From assembly GCA_026645945.1 (NCBI GenBank), contig JAPKMO010000004.1:1-64000 (forward strand): 64,000 nucleotides of DNA. The letters are read 5' to 3'. Below the pieces are notes generated by a model that was given only the letters and a program-made list of their open reading frames with translations, was not told the DNA's origin and ran no database searches. The translations under genes and the position numbers were made by a program. The DNA comes from Anaerolineae bacterium. GTDB taxonomy: Bacteria > Chloroflexota > Anaerolineae > Aggregatilineales > Phototrophicaceae. Positions within the stretch are counted from its first letter, which is position 1; every line of letters begins with the position of its first letter. Positions 1 through 8,609 of this stretch are shown in pieces.

Positions 1-903
1 GCCGTCAATCACCTCGTCCGTCACCTCGATGTTGCGGTCGGCGGGCAGACAGTGCATATACACGGCCTCCCGCTTCGCCAGCGCCATCCGCCGCGAATCG
101 GTAATCCAATCGGCGTACTGCCTGCCGATTTTGGCCGACTCTTCTTTGTCCTCGGTGGTCATCCAGCAGCCCCAGCTTTTCGGATACAGCACATCGGCAT
201 CCTTGAAGCCGGCATCAAAATCGTGCAGGATTTCCAGCGAGCCGCCGCTCTTGACGGCATTTTCCTGCGCCTGCCCGACGATCTCCGGCATCAGCCCGAA
301 TTCCGGTGGGTGCGTCAGACGAACGTTCATGCCGAAGCGCGTCATCAGCAGAATCAGGCTTTGCGGCACGGACAGCGGCTTCTGATAGCTGGACGCATAG
401 GCCCAACTGACGTTGATGGTCTTGCCGCGCAGGTCACGCCCGAACTTCTCCATGATGGTCATCAGATCGGCCAGCGCCTGGAAGGGATGGTACACGTCAC
501 ACTGCATGTTCAGCACCGGCACGCGGCTGGCGGCGGCCACTTCGCGGATGTACTGGTTGCCGAAGTTCCAGTCGCACTGGCGGATGGCAATGGCGTCACT
601 GTAACGTCCGATGATTTCGCCGATCTCCTTCGCCGTGTCGCCATGAGAAATCTGCGTCGTTTCGCTGTCAATGAACATGGCGTGGCCGCCAAGCTGCGCC
701 ATGCCCGCCTCGAAGCTGGCGCGAGTGCGCGTGCTGGTGAAAAAAAACAGCATCGCCAGCACTTTATCGCGCAAAAGGGGATGCGCTTCGCCCAGCGCGC
801 GCTTGCGCTTGAGGTCCCAGGCCACATCCAGCAGCGTTTCGATTTCCTCGCGCGTCCATTCTTGGGTGGTAATGAGGTCACGACCTCGCAGGTCGGTTTG
901 CAT
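1..903 (-). CDS. Knotted-class carbamoyltransferase (YgeW/acetylornithine type), 3' end outside window
   Basis: Transfers a carbamoyl group between carbamoyl phosphate and an amino or ureido acceptor in the cytoplasm. 301 residues are present and the C-terminus lies beyond the left edge. The carbamoyl-phosphate loop STRTR is at residues 57-61, HPFQALAD at 139-146 and HCLPAD at 284-289. The stretch SWAYASSYQKPLSVPQ (166-181) resembles the knotted families (YgeW, N-acetylornithine and N-succinylornithine carbamoyltransferases) more than ordinary ornithine carbamoyltransferase, and HCLPAD rather than HCLPAH points the same way. AAGGAG lies about 10 bases before the ATG. A YgeY-type hydrolase and two purine-base deaminases nearby favour a role in purine or ureide breakdown, but the true acceptor cannot be read from the sequence. 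Arginine synthesis is the alternative. Confidence 0.85.
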   Translation of the reverse strand, partial: MQTDLRGRDLITTQEWTREEIETLLDVAWDLKRKRALGEAHPLLRDKVLAMLFFFTSTRTRASFEAGMAQLGGHAMFIDSETTQISHGDTAKEIGEIIGRYSDAIAIRQCDWNFGNQYIREVAAASRVPVLNMQCDVYHPFQALADLMTIMEKFGRDLRGKTINVSWAYASSYQKPLSVPQSLILLMTRFGMNVRLTHPPEFGLMPEIVGQAQENAVKSGGSLEILHDFDAGFKDADVLYPKSWGCWMTTEDKEESAKIGRQYADWITDSRRMALAKREAVYMHCLPADRNIEVTDEVIDG

Positions 904-972
904 GAAACAAGGCTCCTTGTCGGTGCAAAGTATTGCTTACTGCCGATGTGGATATTTTAATATACGAACGAA

Positions 973-1002
973 CAAAAAGCACCGGCTTTTACTGCCGGTG
1001 CT
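973..1002 (-). terminator. Intrinsic terminator after the secreted protein gene
   Basis: A perfect 9-bp stem (978-986 with 994-1002) and a 7-base loop are followed on the minus strand by TTTTTG. It lies 27 bases past the stop codon of the gene ending at 1029 and separates it from the carbamoyltransferase. Confidence 0.85.
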
Positions 1003-1028
1003 GAAGAACGTTAGATACCGCGAGTCAT

Positions 1029-1976
1029 TTATTTTTTGCCCTTGCCGCCGCCGGGGTTGCCGTTGTTACCGTTATTGCCATTATTGCCGTCATTACCCCG
1101 CTCGCCGCTGTTGCCGGGGTTATCCTCCCTGCCGCGCCCTTTGTTGTCTTTTTCCTCTTTATCTTTGTCAGCGCCGTTGCCGTTACCGCCGCCATTTTCA
1201 TTGCCACCCCGGATCGCGCCCGCATCCCCTGCATCTGGCGTCGGCGTCATCTTCTTTAGCTGTCCCGGAGCCAGCGCGCTGGGATGAACGTCAGCCTCTT
1301 TGCGAATCGCGCCCCACCCTTCACCACTCTTGTGTCGGTTCAGCAGATCGAGCGCGGTTGTGCCATCGTTCATCGCCTGCGCCAGCGCCAGCGCGCGGAT
1401 GATGTTCCCCACGCCGTTTCCCGCGCAGTGCATCGCCACCAGTTCTTCATAACTCACACCGAAGGCCTGGGACGCTTCCCACAGTACCGGATGGAATGCA
1501 TAACCGCAGGAAACCGCTTCCGGTGTGGTTTCGGGTGTCGCCTTAGGCGTTATCTCCGGCGTCACTTCGAGCGTTGGTTCGGGTGTGAATTCGGCGGTCG
1601 GCTCTGGCGTGATCTCAGCCGTTGGCTCTGGCGTCACTTCCGGCGGCTCCTCATCGGAGTCGAACGGTTCCAGGCTGATGGCTTGCAGCGTGCCGCTGGG
1701 CAGCAAAATCCCGGTCACAACCACGATTTCACCCGCTTCCAGAGTCGAAGGGTTGAAACCGCTCGCAGGCGCGATCACCACGCCGTTTACCAGAATTTCG
1801 CCGTTTGGCCCAAATTCGACCGGACCGATCACAATTTCCAGATCGCCCTCATCAATATCCGGTGTATCAACTGTTAACCCCTGCGCGAAAACCGGCAGCA
1901 CCGCGCCCAGGGCGACCACCACTGCCAGCGCCGCCAGCAGCAGCCCGATACCAGATACCTGTTTTTTCGCTCTCAT
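1029..1976 (-). CDS. Secreted protein with Pro/Glu/Thr repeats and Asn/Gly-rich tail
   Basis: Exported protein of 315 residues, function unknown. The ATG at 1976 was chosen because GGAGAG precedes it and a signal peptide follows directly (basic MRAKK, hydrophobic stretch, probable cleavage after VFA near residue 31). An upstream in-frame ATG would bury that signal. Residues 32-105 form a small beta-rich domain reminiscent of DUF5666. Residues 111-154 repeat TPEPT-like units. Residues 160-240 hold a compact domain with two Cys and the pattern FGVSYEELVA..C.GNG.G.I, and the last 60 residues are almost only Asn, Gly, Asp and Lys. The divergent ECF sigma/anti-sigma-like pair encodes a related Asn/Gly/Lys tail, suggesting a shared surface function or regulon. 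Confidence 0.75.
   Translation of the reverse strand: MRAKKQVSGIGLLLAALAVVVALGAVLPVFAQGLTVDTPDIDEGDLEIVIGPVEFGPNGEILVNGVVIAPASGFNPSTLEAGEIVVVTGILLPSGTLQAISLEPFDSDEEPPEVTPEPTAEITPEPTAEFTPEPTLEVTPEITPKATPETTPEAVSCGYAFHPVLWEASQAFGVSYEELVAMHCAGNGVGNIIRALALAQAMNDGTTALDLLNRHKSGEGWGAIRKEADVHPSALAPGQLKKMTPTPDAGDAGAIRGGNENGGGNGNGADKDKEEKDNKGRGREDNPGNSGERGNDGNNGNNGNNGNPGGGKGKK
1515..1646 (-). repeat. In-gene repeat encoding Pro-Glu-Pro-Thr units
   Basis: Imperfect short tandem repeats encode about eight TPE(P/V/I)T-type units, residues 111-154 of the secreted protein. Such linkers usually act as stalks or sites of O-glycosylation. Confidence 0.7.
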
Positions 1977-2059
1977 CTTACTCTCTCCAGGCTCAGAACA
2001 AGCCGTGATAAGGTCTGTTAGTCTGTAAACCGTTGACGTTGTATAAATGTCGCAGGCAT

Positions 2060-2098
2060 TTGACAATTTTTCGCAAATGTAGGACTATGGTCATAGTC
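2060..2098 (+). promoter_or_regulatory. Probable promoter with palindrome over the -10
   Basis: TTGACA (2060-2065) is followed after 17 bases by GACTAT (2083-2088). The -10 lies inside a perfect inverted repeat GACTATG-GT-CATAGTC (2083-2098), a plausible operator. The rest of the 272-base gap between the divergent genes shows no ORF. It would drive the ECF sigma gene with a leader of about 150 bases. The -10 match is weak, so this is tentative. Confidence 0.45.
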
Positions 2099-2248
2099 AA
2101 CCCCACTTTTCTGCGACGTATCGGGCCGCGGCGCGGTTTTCTCTATAACACAAACAGAACACGTCCAATACGGCGATATCGGGTGGGTTCTTAACCAACG
2201 GTGGCCTGATCTTCGCAGCCGCGTTGAGCGAACGAAGGATAATCGCTG

Positions 2249-2827
2249 GTGTCTTTACCACCTCAGCAAGTCAAGCAGCTTATCCGCCGGTCGCAGCAGG
2301 GTGATGCTGACGCTTTGGCACGCCTGTATGCGGCTTTTGCGCCCGCCGTTTATCGCTACATCGCTTTCCGGGCGCCGGCATCCGAAGTCGAGGATTTAAC
2401 AGCGGAAGTGTTCCTGAAAATGGTCGAAGGCTTGCCCAGCTACCAGATCACAGAAGTCCCTTTTGAAGTATGGCTGTACCGCATCGCCGCCGCGCGCATC
2501 ACCGACTATTACCGCAAATCAGGCCGTTATCAGGAAACTGAATTGAACGAGGAGATGCCATTTGAGGGCGCAGCGCCGGATGAAAATGTCCTCGATGAAC
2601 AGGAACGCGCCGCACTAATGCGCGCGCTGCACCAGCTTAGCGACGAACAGCAGAACGTCCTGGTGCTGCGTTTTGTCGAGCGGAAAAGCCACGAGGAAGT
2701 AGCGCGCATTCTGGATAAAAGCGTGACGGCCATCAAGAGCATCCAGCATCGCGCGCTGATACAGTTAGCCAAACTCATGGGCGCGGAAAAACAAAACCGC
2801 CATTATCTGCGAGGCGGCCATGCCTGA
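2249..2827 (+). CDS. ECF-type RNA polymerase sigma factor
   Basis: Sigma-70 family, extracytoplasmic-function type, 192 residues. Region 2 lies at about residues 20-90 (LARLYAAFAPAVYRYI, then EDLTAEVFLKM for -10 recognition) and region 4 at about 125-180 (LSDEQQNVLVLRF and the helix-turn-helix around EEVARILDKSVTAIKS). Start is GTG with GAAGGA about 10 bases upstream. Its 3' end overlaps the next gene by 8 bases, so the two are translationally coupled, which fits a sigma/anti-sigma pair. Target promoters are unknown; the divergent secreted-protein gene is a natural candidate. Confidence 0.93.
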   Translation: MSLPPQQVKQLIRRSQQGDADALARLYAAFAPAVYRYIAFRAPASEVEDLTAEVFLKMVEGLPSYQITEVPFEVWLYRIAAARITDYYRKSGRYQETELNEEMPFEGAAPDENVLDEQERAALMRALHQLSDEQQNVLVLRFVERKSHEEVARILDKSVTAIKSIQHRALIQLAKLMGAEKQNRHYLRGGHA

Positions 2828-3794
2828 AAATCCGCTGAATGCCGACGAACTGGCCGACCGGCTGAACGCGGCGCTGCCGCCGGGGCGATCAGACTTGCCA
2901 TCCACCGACGATGGTGATGCGCTTGTCCGCGCCGCGTCGCTGCTGGCCGCGCAGCCGCGCCCGGAAATCTCACCTGACGATCTGGCGCGCATCCAGACAC
3001 GCATCCTCGAAGCCTACCGGCGGCAGTTTCCCAATCACCGGCCACAACCGGTACGCAAAACCTACCGTCCGGTATGGCGCTGGATGGCAGCGGCAGCCGC
3101 CGCCATGACCATCATCGGCGCGGCTGTGATGTTATGGCGCAGCGCGCAGCCTTTAACACAGCCGGAAGTATTGACGCCGGTCAGCATCGCCGCGCTGGCG
3201 ACCATGACCGATGCCTATACGCCAGAACCCTCGGCCACACCAAGCCCGACAGCCCTTCCACCGACGCCAACCGATCAACCGGCGACCGATGCGCCGCCCT
3301 CAACACCGACGGCGACCGTTCCGCCGACAGACACAGAAACGCCGCCGCCCAGCCCGACCCCCTTCATCGCCTATGTTTCGGCATCCCAGCCCGTAAATGT
3401 TCGAGCCGAGCCAAGCCGGCAGTCAGACATAATCACAACAGTGCAGCCCGGCGCTGCTGTCATCATCATCAACACCAGCACAAGTGACGATTGGAAACAG
3501 ATTCGCCTTGATGATGGCCGTACCGGCTGGGTCGCTGGGGCGCTGCTGTCGCCCAATAAACCGCCGGTCGCCACCTCAACGCCTGCCGGGACGACCGTCC
3601 CCAAACGATCCGGCCTGCCCGATGCTGAAACCGGCGTTGAGGGCGGAAGCGAAGATCAAAACAGCCGGGGTGGGGACTTCGGGTGCGAGCATCCAGGCAA
3701 CTTCTGCAACGCACCTGGTCAGGATGGCAAACAACCGCCCGGCCAGGACAAAAAAGACATTCCCAACAACAAAGGTAATTCCGGCAAACCATAA
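2820..3794 (+). CDS. Membrane-anchored SH3-domain protein, probable anti-sigma partner
   Basis: 324 residues: a cytoplasmic part (1-85), one membrane helix (about 87-106), a Pro/Thr-rich stalk (about 134-180), a bacterial SH3 domain (about 181-246, PVNVRAEPSRQSDIITTV then GRTGWVAG) and a tail with two Cys ending in Asn/Gly/Lys-rich sequence. An inside-helix-outside layout directly behind an ECF sigma gene is typical of anti-sigma factors. The N-terminus shows no clear zinc anti-sigma HxxxCxxC motif, so the role rests on position. The SH3 domain probably binds cell-wall material outside the membrane and could act as the sensor. Confidence 0.7.
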   Translation: MPENPLNADELADRLNAALPPGRSDLPSTDDGDALVRAASLLAAQPRPEISPDDLARIQTRILEAYRRQFPNHRPQPVRKTYRPVWRWMAAAAAAMTIIGAAVMLWRSAQPLTQPEVLTPVSIAALATMTDAYTPEPSATPSPTALPPTPTDQPATDAPPSTPTATVPPTDTETPPPSPTPFIAYVSASQPVNVRAEPSRQSDIITTVQPGAAVIIINTSTSDDWKQIRLDDGRTGWVAGALLSPNKPPVATSTPAGTTVPKRSGLPDAETGVEGGSEDQNSRGGDFGCEHPGNFCNAPGQDGKQPPGQDKKDIPNNKGNSGKP

Positions 3795-3836
3795 CACCCC
3801 GCCGTTGATTATTGATTATTCAGAGCGGGGTGTTAT
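3791..3836. terminator. Bidirectional hairpin between convergent genes
   Basis: A perfect 12-bp stem, ATAACACCCCGC (3791-3802) with its complement at 3825-3836, has a 22-base AT-rich loop. It includes the stop codon of the SH3 protein and lies 12 bases from the 3' end of the convergent phosphatase gene. No long T-tract follows on either strand. Confidence 0.6.
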
Positions 3837-3847
3837 GTCCTCTACGG

Positions 3848-4450
3848 TCACACCAGGTGTTCAGCCAGATTCCAGGCACGGCAGATAAAACGGCCATCGC
3901 CATATGGCTCTAACACAATCATGCCGGTATTGGCGAGATATTCGCGCCGCTGCAAGGCGGCGGCATTCACGCACAACAGCGGGATGACCACGCGCGTGAT
4001 GCCGCCATGACTCACCAGCAGCACCGTTTCGTCCGGTTTTACGGCGGCCAGCACCCGGCTCAGGCGCTCATACGCCTGTAAAAACGTTTCGCCGCCGGGG
4101 AAAGCCGCCTCCCACTCGGCGGCCTCCCAGCGGCGATAAACCTGCGTCCAGATGTCCCACCCTGCCGGGTCGGTACGGCCTTCAAGATCGCCACAGTCCA
4201 TCTCGCGCAGGTCATCATCAGCGGACGGGACTAATTTCAGGCGCACACCGATAATATGCGCGGTTTCCTGAGCGCGATGAAACGGGCTGTGGACGATGCG
4301 CCGGATGTTTTTATCCGCCAACCAGACAGCAGCCTGCGCCGCCTGTTCGCGCCCCACCGGCGATAGATCGCCTTCAGGCTGGCGGCAGGTCAGCCGGCGT
4401 TCGATGTTAACCACACTCTCGCCGTGCCGCATGATGTAGACGAGATTCAC
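3848..4450 (-). CDS. Histidine phosphatase family protein (phosphoglycerate-mutase-like)
   Basis: Cytoplasmic phosphomonoesterase of 200 residues. The phosphoenzyme motif RHGES is at residues 8-12, a second Arg at HSPFHRAQETA (about 54-64), the acid at REMDCGDLEG, and the second catalytic His in LLVSHGGITR (about 144-153). The substrate cannot be told; relatives include cobalamin-pathway phosphatases, broad phosphatases and mycobacterial glucosyl-3-phosphoglycerate phosphatase. The start lies 4 bases after the ygeY stop, so it is the last gene of the purine-type operon. Confidence 0.9.
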   Translation of the reverse strand: MNLVYIMRHGESVVNIERRLTCRQPEGDLSPVGREQAAQAAVWLADKNIRRIVHSPFHRAQETAHIIGVRLKLVPSADDDLREMDCGDLEGRTDPAGWDIWTQVYRRWEAAEWEAAFPGGETFLQAYERLSRVLAAVKPDETVLLVSHGGITRVVIPLLCVNAAALQRREYLANTGMIVLEPYGDGRFICRAWNLAEHLV

Positions 4451-4454
4451 GCAC

Positions 4455-5657
4455 TCAGCCTCTCGAAATCAACCCCGGCAGCAGCGCGTACCACTCGGTG
4501 GCGCGCACCACATCATCCAGCTTCACCTGGTCGATCACTGTATGGGCGTGGATTTCGTCGCCCGGCCCGAAGCCAATGCTCGGAATGCCGGCCTTGCCCG
4601 ACCAGTACGTGCCGTTGGTGGAAAAGTCCCATTTGCCGGTCGGCAGCGGCTCGCCCCACAACAGCGTCCCAGCCTGCACCCCGGCCTGCACATAAGGATG
4701 ATCTTCCGGCATCGCCCAGGCCGGGTAAATTTTATCCAGCGGGAAAACGAAGCCGGTGTAGCTCGGATCGTTATACAGCAGAATCGAGGCTTCTATGTCA
4801 CTGCGGCTGCCGATCAGCCGTTTGATGCGCTCCAGTTCAGCCTGGGGGTCTTCACCAAAGGTGATGCGCCGGTCAATGTAAATGGTGGCTTCATCTGGCA
4901 CAGCGTTAATACTGGGGGTTTTCACGCGCATGTCCGTCACAGTGATGCGCCCGTGTCCCAGGAAGGGGTCGTCGCCCAGTTCCGGCTCAAGTTTGCTGAT
5001 AGCCTCGATAATCGGCAGCAGTTTGTAGATGGCGTTGTCGCCCAAAAAGTTGCTGGCGGCATGGGCGCTTTTGCCCTTCGCCACTACCTGCATCTCCACG
5101 CGGCCTTTATGTCCACGATAAACCTGCATCCGGGTCGGCTCGCCGATGACCACAAAATCCGGGCGCAGCCCTTCCACATCCACCAGGGCATGTGGCGCGC
5201 TGCCGTCGTTCCATTCCTCCATGTTGCCAAAGTAGTAGCCGGTGAAACCGTCCAGCAGCCCCAGTTCTTTAGCCAGCGCCAGCCCGTAGATCATGCCCGG
5301 TGTGCTGCCTTTTTCGTCGCACGCCCCGCGTGCGAAAAACACGCCGTTTTCGACCTTGCCCTGGAACGGATCCCATTCCCAACTGTCCGGGTCGCCGATA
5401 CCGACCGTATCAATGTGGCTGTCGTAGAGCAGCTTGCGCGGCCCATCGCCGATGCGCCCGACGATGTTGCCCATTTTGTCCCACCACACTTCGTCAAAAC
5501 CGAGCTTTTTCATCTCGGCTTCGGCGCGTTCTCCCACCGCCCGAATCTGGCTGTCGTAGCTGGGGATGGCGCACAACTCGCGCAGGAAAGTGATGATGTC
5601 CGCGCGCTGCGCTGCCACGCGGGTTTGAATGGTTTTAACTGTCTGCTGCTCAATCAT
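4455..5657 (-). CDS. ygeY: YgeY-family M20 metallohydrolase
   Basis: Zinc-dependent amidohydrolase/peptidase of the M20 (ArgE/DapE) superfamily, 400 residues. Metal ligands are visible: DSHIDTV (H81, D83), GACDEKG (D114), MEE (147-148), GEP (E173) and the late His in IHAHTV. WDFSTNG, IGFGPGDE and DDPFLG around the catalytic domain match the YgeY branch, which in enterobacteria and clostridia sits with ygeW, ygeX, ssnA and the selenium-linked purine hydroxylases. The ATG has GAGGTGA just upstream. Its position between the purine-base deaminases and the YgeW-like gene supports a role in cleaving a ureido or acyl-amino intermediate of purine breakdown; the exact substrate is inference. Confidence 0.88.
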   Translation of the reverse strand: MIEQQTVKTIQTRVAAQRADIITFLRELCAIPSYDSQIRAVGERAEAEMKKLGFDEVWWDKMGNIVGRIGDGPRKLLYDSHIDTVGIGDPDSWEWDPFQGKVENGVFFARGACDEKGSTPGMIYGLALAKELGLLDGFTGYYFGNMEEWNDGSAPHALVDVEGLRPDFVVIGEPTRMQVYRGHKGRVEMQVVAKGKSAHAASNFLGDNAIYKLLPIIEAISKLEPELGDDPFLGHGRITVTDMRVKTPSINAVPDEATIYIDRRITFGEDPQAELERIKRLIGSRSDIEASILLYNDPSYTGFVFPLDKIYPAWAMPEDHPYVQAGVQAGTLLWGEPLPTGKWDFSTNGTYWSGKAGIPSIGFGPGDEIHAHTVIDQVKLDDVVRATEWYALLPGLISRG

Positions 5658-5676
5658 GAGTCACCTCGCTTATTGA

Positions 5677-6885
5677 TTACCAAAGGTTGGTTATTATATC
5701 CCCCATCCAGACGGCATTCACATGGATGGCATACCAGTTCAGGCCGCTGATGATATGCAGCGCGAGTGCCGCCAGTGCTGCCAGCAGCCGGGCGCTCGCA
5801 CGCTCCGACCGCACCAGCCGGATGAGAAAGGCCAGCGACGCGGCAAACAGCACAAACAGCGTGATCTGCGCGCTCCAGGTGAAGTTGGCATGGCCGAGCC
5901 GATCCCCTGACTCCGCCAGCAGAAACATATAAGCCGCGCCAAAAACAAATACCAGCCACGCCAGGTTAAGATGGGTGTTTCGAATCGCCTCGCGCCGGTA
6001 GAGCAGATAGACCGCCGCCGGGAACAGAATCGAACCGGCCAGTTTCAGCGGCAAGTTGGCGCTGGCCTGCGGATTAATCTGAGCCGACCAGTTGTGGATA
6101 ACGGCCAGCGGCGCGAACACGATGCCGCCAGTGTTACGGAACAGGACGGCCTGCGCGGCCAGCACGGCGGCCATCGGCAGGGCGACAGCCGCCAGCAGCG
6201 GCCAGTTCACCGCTCGGCGGCGCAGCAGGTCCCGACCCACCAGCATCGCCAGCGCGGGCAGCAGCGGCAGCGCATAGCTCGATTTTGCCGTCACCGACAG
6301 GGCGGACAGGAGCGCGACCGCCCACAGCGCCTTGAAGCCTGCTCGCCCATCCTGTGCCGAAGGCGCGAAAGCATTTCCGGCGAACCAGAAAACTGGCAGG
6401 GCGAACGGTTTTAACAGGGTTATCGTCGGGTTGTGATAAGCGTGGATGACCACGTAGCCGAGATACAGATTCGACGGCGTGAGCAGGTTGAACGGCATGA
6501 CCAGCATCACTGCCAGAGGCGCCAGAACATACACCAACCCCTGAAGCAGCGTCCCCGGTCTTCCGGCAAAACAGCACAGCAGCCAGAAAACGGCCCATCC
6601 CCCGGCGGCATGAGCCCCGACAGCCACCCACAGCGCGGCTTCGTTGAGCGAAAGCCCGGCGGTATGCAAAGCTGCCACCAGCAGGAAAAACAGAAAGTGC
6701 GGGATGTTTGACAGCAGTTCCCGCAGCGAGCCGCCGTCCAACGCCTGCCGCAGATAGCCGAGGTGGTTGTTATAATCTACGTCCTGGTAAGCCACAAAGG
6801 CCGCGACGGGCCGGAACAACAGCAGCGCGCTAATCACAGCCAGCATTGCAAACAGGGCTGTGAAGCGCGGACGGGTCGTTTCCAC
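5677..6885 (-). CDS. Polytopic membrane protein, possibly GT-C-like
   Basis: 402 residues with about ten hydrophobic segments and basic cytoplasmic loops. After the first helix comes a charged extracytoplasmic loop with DVDYNNHL, a D-x-D arrangement of the kind seen in GT-C glycosyltransferases, and a later YHNPTI motif. I do not recognise the family. It lies between ade (17 bases) and ygeY (19 bases) on the same strand, so it is co-transcribed with the purine genes. No transporter signature was seen, so a role as a purine permease is possible only by position. Confidence 0.6.
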   Translation of the reverse strand: METTRPRFTALFAMLAVISALLLFRPVAAFVAYQDVDYNNHLGYLRQALDGGSLRELLSNIPHFLFFLLVAALHTAGLSLNEAALWVAVGAHAAGGWAVFWLLCCFAGRPGTLLQGLVYVLAPLAVMLVMPFNLLTPSNLYLGYVVIHAYHNPTITLLKPFALPVFWFAGNAFAPSAQDGRAGFKALWAVALLSALSVTAKSSYALPLLPALAMLVGRDLLRRRAVNWPLLAAVALPMAAVLAAQAVLFRNTGGIVFAPLAVIHNWSAQINPQASANLPLKLAGSILFPAAVYLLYRREAIRNTHLNLAWLVFVFGAAYMFLLAESGDRLGHANFTWSAQITLFVLFAASLAFLIRLVRSERASARLLAALAALALHIISGLNWYAIHVNAVWMGDIITNLW

Positions 6886-6902
6886 GGGTTCTGGCGTCCT
6901 GG

Positions 6903-8609
6903 TTATACAAACAGATCAACAACCTTAAACTGCTCGACATCCACCAGGCCGACATCGGTTAGCTTCAGCTTGGGAATGACCTCCAACCCCATAAAACTCA
7001 TCGTCATAAATGGGTCTGGCAGCGTACTGCCAAGCTCGCGCGCGTGAGCGATCAGCGCATCGTAATCGCGCCGCACCTGCTCCAGCGGGCGTTCGGTCAT
7101 TAAACCGGCCACCGGCAGCGCCAGCCGCCCCAGCACGTTTTCGCCATCTACCGCCACCAGCCCGCCGCCCATTCGTATCGCAGCCTGAACCGCATTGTAC
7201 ATACTGGCGTCATCCACGCCGATGACCACCAGATTATGGTGGTCGTGCGCCACCGTACCGGCGATAGCCCCGCGTTTGAGGCCAAAACCCTTAATAAACC
7301 CCTTTCCGATTTTACCGGTGGCGCGGTGGCGCTCCACGACGACGATCTTCAGCAGATCGCGTCCGGTATCGGCGACGGCATTCCCTTCGACCACCGTCAC
7401 ATCTTCAAGCAGGTGTTCCGTCACCACCTGGTCGCCCAGGCCGCCGATCACCCGCGCGCGTCCGCTCCGCACTGGAATAGTAAAATCCAGGCTGTCCAGC
7501 CGCACATTCATCGAACCCCGGATGTCTAGCGGGCGCAGCGGCGGTTTTTCGCGTAACATGCGCCCATTTTCGGCCACCAGTTCGCCACCCCGGAAGACCA
7601 TCTCTGCCTGGAGGTCGCGCAGATCGCTGAACACAACCATATCCGCCCACTTGCCAGGCGCGATCAGGCCGTAATCATGCAAGCGGAAGTACTGCGCCGT
7701 GTTCAGCGTTCCCATCCGAATCGCCATGATCGGGTCAATCCCCTCGGCGATGGCGGTGCGGATCATGAAGTCAATCGAGCCTTCGTCCATCAAGCTGTTG
7801 GGCTGGCGATCATCGGTGCAGAAGCACAGCCTCGTATGGTTCTCCGGCGTCACCAGCGGCAGCAGCGGGCGCAGATTGCGCGTGGTCGTGCCTTCGCGGA
7901 TGAAGATGGTCAGCCCCAGGCGCAGTTTTTCCCGCGCTTCCTCAACCGTCGTACACTCATGTTCGCTGCCGATGCCCGACGCTGCATACGCATTCAACGC
8001 CTGGCCGGTCAGCGCCGGGCAGTGGCCGTCCAGCACCTTCTGCCGGAACAGCACGATCTTGTCCAGCATCCCTTCGTCGCCCTGGACGACGCCGGGATAA
8101 TTCATCACTTCGGCCAGACCCAAAACCCATTGATGGCTTAGAAGCTGCTCCAGGTCTTCGGCTTCCAGGCGCGCGCCGCTGGTTTCCATGTGCGTGGCCG
8201 GCACGCAGCTTGAGGCCATCACATACATATTGAGCGGGCCGTGTTTGGCGCGCTCCAGCATAAAACGGATGCCCTCCAGGCCCAATACATTGGCGATTTC
8301 ATGCGGGTCGGTGACGACGGTCGTCACACCATGCACCAGCACCGCCCGCGCGAACTCCGGCGGCGTACACAGGCTGCTTTCGATATGCACGTGTGCATCA
8401 ATAAAACCGGGACACAGGTAGCGCCCCTTCAGGTCTATTTCCTGCTCGGCGGCGTAACCCACCCCAATCGCCGCGATGTGCGAACCCTGAACAATCACAT
8501 CTGTCGAATAAATTTCGCCCGCCCACACATTCACCAATCGCGCGTTTCGCAACGCCAGCGTTGCGGGTTTATCACCGCGCGCCACCGCCAGCCGGTCAAC
8601 CAGACTCAT
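6903..8609 (-). CDS. ade: Adenine deaminase
   Basis: Converts adenine to hypoxanthine and ammonia; amidohydrolase superfamily with a binuclear metal site, 568 residues, the normal length for bacterial Ade. Motifs: PGFIDAHVHIESS with H73 and H75, VVTDPHEIANVLG, the GEGTTTRNL-like segment, CTDDRQP, and the Ade-specific C-terminal AHDHHNLVVIGVDD. Start ATG at 8609 has GGGGGAA upstream and overlaps the NUDIX stop by 14 bases, indicating translational coupling. It feeds adenine into a hypoxanthine/xanthine route for salvage or breakdown. Confidence 0.95.
   Translation of the reverse strand: MSLVDRLAVARGDKPATLALRNARLVNVWAGEIYSTDVIVQGSHIAAIGVGYAAEQEIDLKGRYLCPGFIDAHVHIESSLCTPPEFARAVLVHGVTTVVTDPHEIANVLGLEGIRFMLERAKHGPLNMYVMASSCVPATHMETSGARLEAEDLEQLLSHQWVLGLAEVMNYPGVVQGDEGMLDKIVLFRQKVLDGHCPALTGQALNAYAASGIGSEHECTTVEEAREKLRLGLTIFIREGTTTRNLRPLLPLVTPENHTRLCFCTDDRQPNSLMDEGSIDFMIRTAIAEGIDPIMAIRMGTLNTAQYFRLHDYGLIAPGKWADMVVFSDLRDLQAEMVFRGGELVAENGRMLREKPPLRPLDIRGSMNVRLDSLDFTIPVRSGRARVIGGLGDQVVTEHLLEDVTVVEGNAVADTGRDLLKIVVVERHRATGKIGKGFIKGFGLKRGAIAGTVAHDHHNLVVIGVDDASMYNAVQAAIRMGGGLVAVDGENVLGRLALPVAGLMTERPLEQVRRDYDALIAHARELGSTLPDPFMTMSFMGLEVIPKLKLTDVGLVDVEQFKVVDLFV

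Noticed and set aside
1-903. Ordinary ornithine carbamoyltransferase ArgF
   Set aside because: HCLPAD and the SWAYASSYQKPLSVPQ stretch fit the knotted families better; kept as an alternative because the 3' end is missing.
52-960. Open frame of 302 codons on the plus strand over the carbamoyltransferase
   Set aside because: The minus strand encodes a clear carbamoyltransferase with ribosome-binding site; the plus-strand product has no motif.
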